DNA from: Ectocarpus siliculosus
Lineage: Eukaryota; Sar; Phaeophyceae; Ectocarpales; Ectocarpaceae
NCBI GenBank assembly: GCA_000310025.1
Contig: FN649745.1
Span: forward strand, 1,719,607 to 1,753,806
DNA length: 34,200 nucleotides
Direction of reading: 5' to 3'
The notes beneath the pieces are model-generated. The model was not told the DNA's origin and ran no database searches. It saw only the letters and a program-made list of their open reading frames with translations. This document shows, one piece after another, positions 19,894 through 31,774 of the stretch. Within the stretch, counting starts at the first letter, position 1, and each line of letters opens with the position of its first letter. The translations under genes and the position numbers were made by a program.

Positions 19894-22800
19894 ACACGAA
19901 GAAGACGAGTAGAAAGAGAACGAACAAACAAGAGGTTTGGCTGTATATAAGCGTGCAGGCTGTCCATGGTGGAGTGGAGTGGGACTCGTGGTCGGATAAT
20001 ACGCAAGTGTAGAGTTTCTTCTCGAGGATGCCCTCGATAAAACCCGAAAGTTCTATGGCAGGATGTTTCGGGATAACTATATAAAAAGAAGACGTCTTGG
20101 GGTAATATATGTTGCAGAGGCCCAGTTGATGGTAGCAAAGGCAGAGCTACTACTGTAGCTCCTTGTAATCTACGCCCCTTTGCGACCGCTCGGCGCCATT
20201 CTGTCACACAAACCAGTCCCCTTGCGTGTGGCATATGTATGTATATGTTGAGTGCCTTTGTTTTTTTTGTGTAGTGTGGCGAAAACATGGGGAATGAGTT
20301 CTACGATAGGTTGCGACGACAGCAAGCAGTGCATTTTCACGCGGGGGGTAACGAGTGCGGGGGTTGAGTTAATGTGGGGATTGTTCGGGTTCATGCGATT
20401 GTGCAGAGGACAGAATGACGGGAACTTTTTCCTGTGCGTAGTTCGATTTTAGAGTCTGTTTGTGCCTTGTTCGGATCGTCCTTGTTTAATGTTGGACTAA
20501 GATTCCGTTGTAGTTAGTTGTGTCTTTAACACTTCGTATGTCTTTTAATGGTTTTGGCGAGTCAGACTACACCAATACTTCGGTGGGGTATTGGTACGGT
20601 GAGATGATTACGTAGGGTAAGAGTTCACACAACACACAAACAAGAAAGTATTTAAGGATGCATGCGCCCATTTTGTGTCGGCGAGTGCTATAGTATAGGG
20701 AGGGCTCTCATGTTTCGAGTGGGCTTGGCGTGGGGGTCTGAGGTGCTGAACAGGAACCACGTGTGAAGGGTGCACGCGTTTACGTATTTGGGATTGGCGG
20801 AAGGGTTGGGACGAACGTAGGAAATGGGAGCGCCGTAAGGCTGCACTCATTCGGGAGGAAAACTGGCGCATTTTTTACGATCATCCTTGGAAAAGGGGGA
20901 AGCAGAAGGCTGTACTCGTTTCGGGAATGCACTGTTTTTGGTTAGGGAGGAGGACTGGGTGTAAGCTTGTGGGCACAAACTCCGTGTACATGCGATGTGT
21001 AGGCAGAAGTGCTTTGAAGCAGGAGAAAAAAAAGAAAACACCTTTGTACATAAAACAACGACGAGCTTATATTGTTAGGAGATTTTTTCTCCCCCCCTGT
21101 TTTTGAGAGCATCGAAACGGGCGGCGGCATCCTTTTGCTAAAGCGACGGCATGCCTTGAATTGTCGTCGAAGGACAAAGTGGCGTAGTGCCGTGTTCTCG
21201 TGGGAAAAACGCTGCTGCCGCTACACACCGTCGTCGTCGCCAAGCGCTTCCGTGTAACTTTCTTGTGGCCATCTTCGCCTCGTGTGTGTGCAGGCGTGCG
21301 GCGCATCTCTCTCAACCTTCTCGCCAGAGAGAGCGATCGATGCCTGCCGTCATCAGACAACATGAAGCCTCTTTGTGGCCGTTGCGCCAATGTTTCCCAA
21401 GCGGGGCGGGTCTGAGACGCGGAATCTTCCCAACGACCGAACCGCGTTCCACATCTCTTATGCAGCCCCGCTGTTTGTTTTTTTAGTGTTGGGTGCACAG
21501 CCGGGGACTACCAGTAACCCCGCACAAAACACGGCGAAGAGCTTGAAGGACCCGAACCAACCACTGGATGCGGAGGGTTCATTCGTCAGAAACCTGCCCG
21601 GAATCAACGGGAATGTATTTAATTTAGCTGACCTCGCACGCGTGGTACCAACGAACACACACCGTCTGCGTCTGTCTTGTCTGCCTGTCTTCTAGACACC
21701 CTCTCCTCATGAGGTTGGGCGTTCTGTTTTCATAGTCTTGCCAGTTCTTCCTGGTGTAACGGATGCTGGCGTGTGCCACAACTCGTCAACTGCCTTTCGA
21801 CGGCAGCGCCTACTGTGCGACTGAGCGTGTTCGCTGCACACGTTGGAGTGTAGACGGGCATGAATGGTACGTACGTTTTCGTCTCCACAAACGCCGAGAA
21901 TGGAAAACACACCACCCACATGCCCACCACTACAGTTCGTCCTGGTCCACACTTTCCCAAAACGGAGAGCCAAGCTTCGGCCAAACCCTTCCAAAATGCC
22001 GTGCCCCCTCCTGTTTCTGATTTTCGTTGTTGTACGTTAGTTATCGCGTCCTCTCTTAACGTCAAATTAGCTTGGCACACCGGTACGATCGCGACCCATA
22101 CCACATCGCGCCACCACCATCACAACTACATACCATCATCACCGCACCGTGCCAGCGCTCACAACGTGGGCACACAAAGAAAGCCGGCTAGACAATCAAG
22201 AAGAGAAAACAACAACCATACGACGGCAAGCAATCATCCAGGAATCGCCACACCATCAATCACCTCCTCCCTCCGGCACATACATACATTCAACAACAGC
22301 GTGCGCCCTAATTTTTCACTCGTCTTCCCTCTGATACAACTTCGGAAGCTCGTCTCGTGCGACAAAATAGACTTGGTTTCTTGTGCTATTTACTTGCTTG
22401 TTGACCTCAAAGCGACAAGCCTCTGGTCTGATTCACCAACAACGAACTAGAGCCACGGGCTGCGTGCGAGTTACCCCCCTCGTTCCCCTCCACAATTACA
22501 CCGCGTCAACGGGTTGAAGATTATCACCCGTCGCCCCATCTCTTCTCAGATCCAACACAGCAACCACGCCGCACGCCTGCAGCTATTCTAGCTAGCCGAC
22601 CTCCGCGCCAAAGAACGGGCGGGCGTGTTAAGCGACGGGGGGTAGGTTCTCCTTTTCGCAAGGCTCCGCTGAGCTGCGAACAAGCAACAATACCCCCAAA
22701 AACGAAGACGGATAGCGCAGGACTCACGCAATGTGTATAGCCACCGCCTAGCCTCTGTATCTCTGTGCTGGCCTATTGGAGCCAGCATGGCCCTCTGCTG

Positions 22801-24300
22801 ACCCTAATATAGCCTTCTTTCGTCCCTGCTGACTCAATCTCTTTGCCCCCGAAATCAACCACAACAAAGCACGACGATTTCCCTGGCAGAAAGTAAGTGG
22901 TACTCAATAAACTTCCTGGGGTGTGTGTTCGTCTTTTGGTTTTTCTCTGGCTGTCAGCACACTACACACCGGAAAGGAATCGGTTGAGCCAAATACGGCG
23001 AAAAGGGTTACAGAAAGATGAACAAGCACAGCAGTCCGGGGCAAGCACAAAAAATAAAATCGTCCTTCAGTTTCACGCGGGAACACCACCACCTGAATTC
23101 GGCAAATCTTGACATCCCATCTCAAGGCAAAACCCCTACTTCGCGTCCTCATTTATATTTTCAAATAAATGGACAGAAGGACAACATGACACTTCACCCG
23201 AAACCGCCAGTGCAGGTAAATGTAGGGACCATGGTACCACCGCGTGCCTGCACCGTAAAATACGCCCGAAACCACTGAAACTGCCGGAAAGACGGTGTCC
23301 CTCGCGTTGCGCAGATAAGGGGATTCGCAAGGGCAGCTGTCGTTCACTTGTACCCCCCCCCCCCCTTCCCACCTCCAACCAACATTAAACAGCTTGTGAG
23401 GAGGGGGGAAATAAATACCCACGCATAAAACAAATATGCATCTGTCTTTTGAATCAGTAAAGCAGCTCTTGAACCTTAAAAAGCCACCCAGCGCCAGCTC
23501 TACTTCTGTGCACACAGGGCGAGGGCTTGCCGTACTGTCTGTCTGTCCCGAAACACATGCTGCAAGGCACTCAAACACGGAAACGAGAGACGATGGACCA
23601 TACAATAAAAAACACAAAAAAACGAAACCATACAAACAAATACACCTCATATTAAACACAACATGCGCCTGTCGGACCTCGTGACACCGGGGTCCCGTTC
23701 GAGTTCCCCCCGCTTGAAACAGTGGTATAAAAACACGCCGCTTTGTTCTGTTGGCCTTTGCACACACTCCACCCTCTCAACACATCCTTCCGAGCAAGAA
23801 AAAAAAAAAGGCAGCAAGCCGTTACCAGTCAGTCAACCTCGGAAGGCCAGGGGAGAAACGATACACACATACACACACCGGTGTGGCACACGCGGAACTT
23901 GAAGCGACACAGCCGCCAATCGTGCCGTAAGCCGGAACCGCGGTAGGGTGTTGCACATCCTAAATACCCGCATTTCATTTCTGTCGGGCCGCTTCCCGTG
24001 TGCTGAAAAAACAAATTCACCAATCAGAAAAACCTCGCTTTGTTTGCGGGTGGCCACGATAGACCTTATCCTCCTCGCCCCCCCCCGGTACTGTGCTGCC
24101 ACAATCAACAATGACCACTCGAGCCCGCCCAAAACCATCTCACAAGGGTGCGCGGCTTACGCCAACGCACCTCTTCGCCAGCAACGCCGTGTCTTTGCGG
24201 TCTCCCTTCGGTCGCCGCCGCCGCCGCCGCAATTTATCAGCAAGGGAGCCAGTCCCCCCCCCCCCGCATTCGCGGGACCGCTTCAGCGCCGACGGCGGCG
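19894..24300. other. Intergenic region, WW-like genes B to C
   Basis: About 4.4 kb lies between convergent genes and should hold their 3' UTRs. Frames at 21187-21695 and 21860-22450 are open but have no repeat, domain or convincing splice-site support. Poly-C runs (23346-23357, 24078-24087, 24256-24265) and A-rich stretches are present. I see nothing else I can support. Confidence 0.5.
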
Positions 24301-27300
24301 TCAGTAGTAGGGGTCGGTCTTGGAGGTCTCTCCGGTGACCGAGTGCTGCCAGAACTTCCCGCCGTCCCTGGTGTACAACTTCTCCCACACCCCCGCGGCG
24401 ATCTTCTTCTTTTCCGCCGCCTTCTTCTTCTTCTCCTCCTCCTCCTTCTTCTTCTTCGCCTTGAGGGCCTCGGCGTGCTGCGGAGTATTTTTTTATTTTT
24501 GGCGAGACGGGACAACGCAGGCCAAAGCGACGTGTTTGGTTTGCGTGAACAACCGAGTGCCGCTCTTGTAGCCGGGTTTGAAAAAAGCACGTTCGAGTGA
24601 CACAAGAATTGGAGGAGACATACAGAAGGATGAAAGGGAAGGAAACCGAGATGCAGAAGGACTCGTCGCGGACCCCCTGAGCCTCAGCGCTTCAAGCAAC
24701 GGGAGATACAAGCACGGGCTTGCACCGTGATCATGAGCAGCAGCGCGCGCAATTAGCGCAAAGCCACGAGCACAAAACGGTAATAGCGGACGAAAAATCC
24801 ACACTCGTTGCCCGATCCCCTCCAGCTTAGCACAAGGTATTGGGGTGCTTCTGGCTGGGATATCTCTCTCTCTTCTCTCTGTCTCTCTCTTTCTTTCAGT
24901 AGCCTTCGCAGGCTATGTAGTTCGTCTTAAGTAAACATGTTGGATAAAGTATGCAATTGGGGAGTTGGGCTAGGGTCTGGGGTCTGCGCACCCCCTTCCT
25001 GTGCTATTTATTTGCTCTCTAAAAAATATAGTTTCTCGCGAAGGCGGTCCCTCTCTCTCTCTCTGCACCTCTCTTTCTCTATACACTCCGGAGTATATTT
25101 TTCTCGCCCTCCCTTCTCTCTCTCCCCCTCCCCCCCCCCCCCCCCCCCCCGCGCGCTCTCTCTTTCTCACCTGCCGCTTGATGTACTCCGGCACCTGGAC
25201 CGGCACGGGCGACGCCGGCATAGCGTTCCAGGGCGCTGCCGGGTACATGGCCACCGGCGACATCCCGTACGGCACCGGCGAGTGGCCGTAGTACTGCCGG
25301 GGCACCGGCGATATCCCGTACTGGGGCTGCTGCATGTACGGTTGCGGCGGCGGCACCACGGCCACCGGAGCAAGGGCGGGGACAGGGGCGGCGGCGGCGG
25401 CGGCGGCGGCCGCCGGCTTCTTGTTGTCATCGTCGTCATCGTCCGAGTCGAAGCCCTTCGCCGCTAGGCCGGTGTTGTAGCCCTGCTGGTGGAGGGCATA
25501 GCTGGTACCGTAGGTAACCTGCCCGGTTTGGCGGTGCTGCCTGTTGATGGTTTGAAAGGGGGAGGGGGGGAGCGCGGGGGGGGGGGTTAGCGAATCTCGG
25601 GGGGAAGGAGAGTCGTCTGATGACGGTTGCTGGAAACGAACGTCTTGTTCTTCTGGCTCGTGTTTCAAGTTTTTTGTACCGATGTACCGCTCTCGTTGCA
25701 AAGGTTGTGCTCCAAAACGCGCTCTGAGCAGTCGTCGTCGTTGTTGGAACAATCTCTGTCTACACGCGTCCACAAACAGTTTCTTTTGAGTTGCATACGT
25801 ATACGTAACGTTAAAGTCCGGGCGTTCTCATCGGTAGGGTGCACGAGTCTCGAGTTCCACGATTCGGGCATGGATGGAAGGGGAGGACAGGGAGGGGGGG
25901 TGTACTCATAGTCGTGCATGCCGTAGTCGTTTGACCATTGACCTCGCATCCCTACAAAGCCGGGACGGAGCACGCCGGGTTCTCACCGGACCAGGCTCTC
26001 ACATCACCAAGCGCGAAGCGCCGTGAGGTATTTGGCGAGTCGCATGAAGGGTGAGCTGCATCCTGCTAAGGGTGTTCGGCATCTTGTGCTTACTTCCTTG
26101 CGTACGGATGACAGCTACGTATGACTTAATGTATTTTCTGGTGCTTTCACTTCCAGAGACAGTTGTAAGCACTGTGTAACTGCCTCGAGGAAGCTTGACC
26201 ATTTTAACACAACGTCGTGCGATCATCCCCCGTTGCGCGGAGTGAGGTTTCTCGACCCCGCACAACATGATCTACTCGACCACCATTATGGTTACCGCCA
26301 AAAAAAAAAACCGAGGTAAAAAAAAAAACGGTAACCTGGTTGCCGAGTTCACGAAGTGAATTGGCTTCTTTACAACGTCGTTGCCAAGCGACGAAAACCC
26401 AATCCCGATGGCAAACACCGAGTGGGGGGCTTGTTTTACAACGTCGTTGCCAAGCGACGAAAACCCAACCCCGATGGCAAACATCGGGGAGGACAGGGAG
26501 GGGGGGGGTTAGAGGACACGGGCGTGCAACAACGGCGCGAGTCAGCACAGCCGAGAAGCAATGGTTGGGCGTGCCTCGGGGAGACGAAGAGCGAAGGCCC
26601 TCCGTTTTGTGTGAACCAGCCACGAGCCTCGCGTCGCACGTTCGTTACAACTAGGCTAAAAGGCCGTGCGGCAAACACGCGGAAATGTTGAGGGCAAAAC
26701 CCAGTTTGGTAAATGACTAGCGCCCGAGACAGACGTGTGGGGACCAAAAATGAAAGCTACAGGGTCGGGTGTGTGCGTGAAACGATGGACGGTTCATGCG
26801 CCATAAACCTAAGTTGCAGTGGCAGTTACAAATGAACATCTCGCATCGACATTTGACCGTGCTTGAATTCGTCGGCATTCACCTTAGCTCTCGCGTCTAT
26901 CGCTTCTCTATCCACTGCCTTTCGGTCAAAATATTGAAGAGCTTCGTGCTCTTTGCTCTTTTCGGTCTGTCCATGTATGCCCACATGTAGATCATGTCTC
27001 GCGATCTTCTCCATGTCGACGTACAAACTCTGCCGTTATTTTCTTGGGGAGACATCACAAAAGAAGGCACCACTGCTGCTGTGCCGCCTTGTCTTGGAGA
27101 GGAAGGAAGGTAAAAAAAGGGGCGTGTGGCAGCTGGTCCCTCGTGGCCATGAGAGAACGGAAGGGGGCTATTTCTACGTGTTCCGTAGTTGCCGAGGGCG
27201 CCTTTCCTTCCTGAATGTGTTTGTCAAGCCCCCCACCGTCCACTGATCGGGGCTTCATGATGAAGCCTGACGATAACGGAAAAACCACACGCAGGCTCCC

Positions 27301-28627
27301 AACTTCGCCCGCCGCCGGGAAACAAATGGGATGGAATGGGCGGGTGCGAATCGCGCCCTCGTTGGAACGAACAAAACGTTACGAGCTGCGACACAACAAG
27401 CTTGTGCACACGCACTGCTGAGACGCAGCAGTCAGTCGTTCGGTGGGTTCGATAACTTCGTTTCTGTTTCTCCTCCTCAACTTCCTCCGTGGAGTCATGT
27501 CAAATAATTGTTAACCAATTAATTGATGAGGGCGGGGGGGAACACCTACACTTCCATTTGACGGGTGTTTTGTGGAACGCCAGTCATCCCCCGACACCAA
27601 CATTGTACTAAATAATCAACAGACGCTCTCGTCTAATATTTATCTCTCGTGTATTGTTTGTTCCACACGTCGCCTAGGGCGCCGTTTCACAAAAATCTCT
27701 ACCACTGTTTATAGCGCATTGCAGAAGAAGCAACAGTCCCCTTGTCTGCACTGCCTGGTCTCCCTTCGTACATACAGACAACATAGTAGGGGTGCTGGCG
27801 TGGTCGTTGTTGTTGTTGTTGTCTTTGCGGGGAGAAAAAAAGCTCCGCATCCTTGTCCCACAGCCATTGCAAAAAACTGGTGAGGCTAGTCGTGCAGTGC
27901 AGCGATAAGACATCGCGCGTCATCAAGCGCTCTGTAACTCTGCGGGCGGACGCAAAAACGACGAAACGGCAACGAACAACGAAAACTCTTGCACACAGGT
28001 CCGTTGCATACACCATCCTCATAGAGCGGAAAATAATTTATTGTTCGTGAACACCTGCACGAAGTTGTAGGAGTACAGAGTAGGTGACGGCCATGTAAGG
28101 GCCAGAGATCGGAAAGCGCGCACACACTAAACCAGAGAAAGGACCGCGCTCCAAGTGGCGTCTGCTGCGATACATAGTCCGCCACTTTACACACGGCCTG
28201 ACACAGGGGGATAGCTGCCTGTGGGTATTGTAGACTGGTGTGATACCCTGAGGCTCCACATTTTCACTCACAAAAAAAATACAAGCATGCGCAACCTCAC
28301 CAACATAGGCGCCCGTAAGGATCCGTCCTCTGCTCCCACTGCTGCTCCGTTTCCTCTTCATCCTCTGACGATTCCTCTGCTTTCTTGGTCTCCTCCTTCT
28401 TGGTCTCTGTGACATGGGGAAAAAGGGTGGGGCGTGGTGCAAGATTATGTCTCGTGCAAACATCCTCTCGCTTCGTTCGCACGAAAAGAAATCCAAATCT
28501 ACCTGCCTGCTGTTATCTGTCTGGTGAAAGCTTGAAGTTGGAAAAAAAGGCCAGCCGCGCCCCCACCTTTCTTGTCGGCCTTGGGCTCGAACGAAGGCCG
28601 GTTCCTCCTCTTGATGAACTTAGACAT
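24301..28627 (-). CDS. Longer protein with two WW-like motifs, gene C
   Basis: Four exons: 28627-28567, 28406-28301, 25540-25171 and 24477-24301 (237 aa, stop TGA). It starts MSKFIKRRNRPSF, followed by a Lys/Glu-rich acidic stretch. WW-like motif 1 starts at W44 (WEQRTDPYGRLCW, then QHRQTGQ). A long middle region has an Asp run, nine Ala in a row and Pro/Tyr/Gln-rich sequence (PPPQPYMQQPQYG, several SPVP). A Lys/Glu helix then precedes motif 2 at residues 209-235 (VWEKLYTRDGGKFWQHSV, ending DPYY). The first two introns match genes A and B in position and phase (1, then 2 splitting the Trp56 codon); the third (phase 0) is extra. Motif 2 has the same length as in A and B, but Lys replaces the second Trp. 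The model is supported by three phase-consistent junctions. The function is unknown. Confidence 0.82.
24478..25170 (-). other. Intron 3 of WW-like gene C
   Basis: A GT-AG intron (CAG|GTGAGA to CCGCAG|CACGCC) found only in this family member. It holds CT-rich microsatellites (24865-24896, 25051-25080) and a poly-C run (about 25128-25150). No gene is seen in it. Confidence 0.75.
25901..26211 (+). mobile_element. 311-bp dispersed repeat, copy 2
   Basis: It starts TGTACTCATAGTCGTGCATG and ends CATTTTAACACA. It is the near-identical inverse of 11713-12023. The left flank GAGGACAGGGAGGGGGG is shared in similar form with the copy near 34002 and recurs at 26489, so the true element may extend further left. 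It lies inside the large intron of WW-like gene C. Confidence 0.8.
26371..26488. repeat. 66-bp tandem repeat
   Basis: TACAACGTCGTTGCCAAGCG and the following CGAAAACCCAA(T/C)CCCGATGG begin at 26371 and again at 26437. A more degenerate third unit precedes them. The period of 66 is a multiple of three, and one minus-strand frame stays open through both copies (repeating GFSSLGNDVVK). It is more likely intronic repeat DNA or a degraded fragment than a gene. Confidence 0.75.
27804..27822. repeat. (GTT)n microsatellite
   Basis: About five GTT units lie within intron 2 of WW-like gene C. Confidence 0.75.
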
Positions 28628-30327
28628 TACATGCTCCATGGCTAGGCGCCTCAGCAGCGGTCTCGGGACAGTCTTGAGTATTGCTAGGGCAGGCAAAGTG
28701 CAAAGGGTTGTTGTTGTGCGCTGCTGCCGCAGGCGCGGCGTCGCCCGCAGGGGCACCGGTCGGTAAATATTCGTCGGTAATTCTAGCAGAAGGAAATCTA
28801 AATCTGCTGGCTGCTGTAGTCTTCACGAGCCAAAAAAATTGGCACTACAAACGTATGGGCTACAATATGGAAATGTATTAGCAGTCTTAGCCAATCACCG
28901 ACGCCCCTGAAGACCGACGGCACACGGGACTGTATATATAACCACGCCGTTCATTTCTTCCTACAGCAGTAATATATCCTAGGCTAAATCCTACCGTATA
29001 TGTTACTGAGGTGGTAAAGGCCCCTCAGGAGACCCCACAAAGGCGGGGTAATAGTCCGAGATGTGTGCCTGCATGGTCATCAGGTTCTCCGGGAAATCCA
29101 TGCCCCCGTCCGTTCTGAGGGCCCCGTTTTCTCTCTCCCCTCTCCCCCACGTGTTGGTGAAAAGGGTTTGTTTGCTCAAGAGGGCAGAGTGTGATGCAGA
29201 CCTAGAACATACAGCAGCGAGAGCGGCGTAAGCGCTTCGCGCGTGGGTCGCAGATCGCAGATACACATGAAACAATAGCCCGCAACTTGTATCCTTGTGG
29301 TGGTGCCCTTTCCTAGAACGTTATTCATGGTCTGTTTGGTTCGGCGGGGGGGGTGTTCTACTCGGTTGCGGACTGCGCGCTTCGCACACAAAAAGACAAC
29401 ACGAACGTTGTTTCCCACGACGGACTTAGCCCGTGGCTACATGGCTTGCCTCATCGGTCTGTTGTGTCCGTGTCGATCAAGTCGGACGCGGGCACTTCGG
29501 TATGTTCAATGTAGCTTATGGGACCCAGCAGTTCGCATGATACCACACACCCCCTGATTGAAGCTTGATTGCTTACCTTGCGCCACATCGAAAGGAGCCT
29601 AAAGTAAATCAAATGATATTTCTTCCACAGTACATTTTTTTGGAAAGCTCTCGACGAGACGGAGAAGTCAACGCCAAAATTTCGGCACCGTCACTGACTG
29701 ACTGCTCTGTTGTTCCGCTGCAGAGTTAATCGAGCTTCTTTAGAAATAACTCCGTCGAAGGGGTGCGAAGAATGGCGTGAAAATTAATGGTACAAAGAAT
29801 CAAGTTTCAAAACTCCAGCTCCAATGAATCAAACTTTGAACACCTACAGCAATTCTACAGCAGCAGTAGTAATATTAATAGTGGCACTCTCAGAGAGAAT
29901 CAATCCTCCTGCATATTACGAAGTAGATCTCACGCACTTCGTCGTGGCTTCATGAGAAACACCAGCCCACCCAGTGATGATGATGATGATGAGACGTATG
30001 TACTACAATACAGCAGTAGAACTGATAGTGGTATGGCCCACCATCCCGTGGATTCGAAGCAACATCAGCAGTTCTACGCGCTCCTTACTGCTGCTGTGGT
30101 CCAGCTGAGTCGTGGCGAAGACACATAAATCCGCCTCTCTCCTTCGATTCCATTAGACTATAATATAGTGTCTTGTGTAACTACCCACGTTGATAGTTAG
30201 GTTTCAGTCCTTGGCTAACCGACTAGTCTAAGCGCTGGGCGTCTACTTTTACACATGAGTCGACAGCGGTGCGTCTTGTCCGTCCGTCCAGGCTGACGCT
30301 CGTCTACTTCTAATAAGGTCGCTTTGG
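28628..30327. other. Intergenic region upstream of WW-like gene C
   Basis: It contains the promoter and 5' UTR of gene C and possibly the 3' flank of the kinase-side locus. A minus-strand frame near 29017-29150 (reading ENLMTMQAHISDYYPAF) has coding-like composition but no splice partners I can find. A plus-strand frame at 29787-30128 is Ser/Gln-rich without domain signal. There is no firm gene. Confidence 0.45.
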
Positions 30328-30928
30328 CTATCGGCGTTGTTGCTGTAGGCGCCTCTCCAGCAGCCTCTCCTGGACCTCCATCGCTAGTAGCTGTGCGTTC
30401 ACCTAACGCCACCATCACATAAGTACATCAACAAACAGAATTGCGAGTGAGAACAAGTGAGAACCAAACAAATGCGATGCGCTCGTCGAACAGAATTTTT
30501 ACAATTGACCCGTTTGTTAGGGTCCGCGCTTTTTCGGCCAATCAATGCACACGCGAAAGAAGGCGTCCTTGAGGCCAGGCCCAGGTTTTGGGAGGAGCCG
30601 GACCATGACAGAAAGTAGGCGTTGCGGCGTTACGGCAGGGCAACTGTTTGGCAGTAATTTAGTGGACGCCCGTAGTAGGCAAACCCACAACAACACGAAA
30701 TAATGCAGATCTAAATATCATGATGGTCACACATACCACTCTCTGGTCGCCAACATAAGGGCCATTCGGATCACAAGCGCGAATACCACAATGGTCCCTA
30801 TATTTCGGATCAGAGTGGTATTCCCTACGAGGTTTGATCCTCTTGTACCTTGAGTGCTTCCGGAACCCCCCGAACAAAGTAGAGCAGACGCAGGAGTCCT
30901 CGGACGACAAAATTGCGCTCGCTCGCTC
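30328..30928 (-). CDS. Two possible terminal exons (C terminus of the ADCK1-like gene or a separate gene)
   Basis: Exon 30928-30737 (64 codons, acceptor GGCTAG|GAG, donor GTG|GTATGT) joins 30402-30328 (acceptor GTTAG, 24 codons plus TAG) in phase 0. The first has Cys- and Arg/Lys-rich sequence (SCVCSTLFGGFRK, RYKRIKPRREY). The second is an amphipathic helix (AMEVQERLLERRLQQQRR). No ATG starts the frame, so it must be internal. The preceding kinase exon at 31943-31850 also ends in phase 0 and lies on the same strand, so these could complete that gene, but the residues do not clearly resemble the family's C terminus. Codon use is less GC-rich than in the neighbouring exons. Tentative. Confidence 0.3.
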
Positions 30929-31774
30929 CTAGCCGAGCCAGCGCCTGGACTTCGTTTTTAGCAAGAGGAGAACGGCGTCAGGAGGGCAGGGGCGGAACCG
31001 AAGCGCTTGGGAGATGGAGACAGATAATCCCATGACCATGTCGCAACAACAACAAACACAAAAAAAAAAAAACTCCAAGCCCGTGTTCTAACAAACACAA
31101 ACGCAGCTCCTAGCCCGTGTTATAACCCCCCCCCCCCTCCCCACCAATGTGTGAACTCCCGGAGTGGAGAGTGCTATCGGCTTGTGTCCCGCTGAGAAGA
31201 GTTTTCCCACCCCATTCTTCGACGGCTACCTTGCACGGTTGGCACTGTTACATAGTTCAATCGTGCAAGAGTTTTTGTCGTTTCTTTCCCCACTGCTGTG
31301 TACGGCTGACGTTCTCTCATCGGCTTGCCGTTTAGCGCGTGCGGTCGGCGCCAGTAGGCTAGAAGAATACAGAATGCGCCGCCTTTTACGGTAAGAACAA
31401 GGGACTCTACGGAGTTTAGAACCCTAGGCCCAAACAAAGAGAAGTGGAAGAGCTTGGCCATAAGGACAGGTGTTCACGGTAACAACCCAACACTACAACC
31501 CACACCGTCGATGTTGGGATACCTTACCCCGCACAGGAAACACGACTCGAGCCTCGGTCAAAATAGGAGGGAGGTTCTTTGAAGTAGTCGGGAGGGTGCG
31601 GGGGTATGGCTATCACGTATTCTACGCGGCCTCGAATTTTCTGGTCCAGCGGTCTAGAAGAGTAGCAACGTGCCAGAAATCCTGAGTCACAAACGAAACG
31701 TAGAGTTCAGACGAAATACCGCTTGTAGAGGCGGGGCGGGTTTCGAAAAACTACAGCGGGGACGTACAACATGG

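Larger units (their letters stand above)
25541..28300 (-). other. Intron 2 of WW-like gene C (2.76 kb)
   Basis: Donor TGTTG|GTGAGG and acceptor CAACAG|GCAGCACC sit at the same codon as in genes A and B, where this intron is only about 0.73-0.75 kb. The extra length includes a 311-bp dispersed repeat copy, a 66-bp tandem repeat and a short (GTT)n. I see no separate gene inside. Confidence 0.75.

Noticed and set aside
21187-21695. Plus-strand frames suggesting a small gene
   Set aside because: No domain, no convincing donor or acceptor pairs, and no start in good context.
24237-24605. Arg-rich minus-strand frame over the last exon of gene C
   Set aside because: It is a frame-shifted reading of the Lys/Glu-rich exon; the correct frame gives the WW-like motif and DPYY end.
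24970-25773. Single 267-residue minus-strand frame around exon 3 of gene C
   Set aside because: Its middle is the real exon, but both ends run into introns; the splice borders CAACAG and CAG|GTGAGA agree with genes A and B.
25901-26211. Firm call as solo LTR from its TG...CA ends
   Set aside because: No target-site duplication could be matched on either side, and similarity to other copies may extend left of the TG.
29787-30128. Plus-strand Ser/Gln-rich frame of 113 codons
   Set aside because: Low complexity, AT-rich codons unlike the neighbours, no domain and no splice context.
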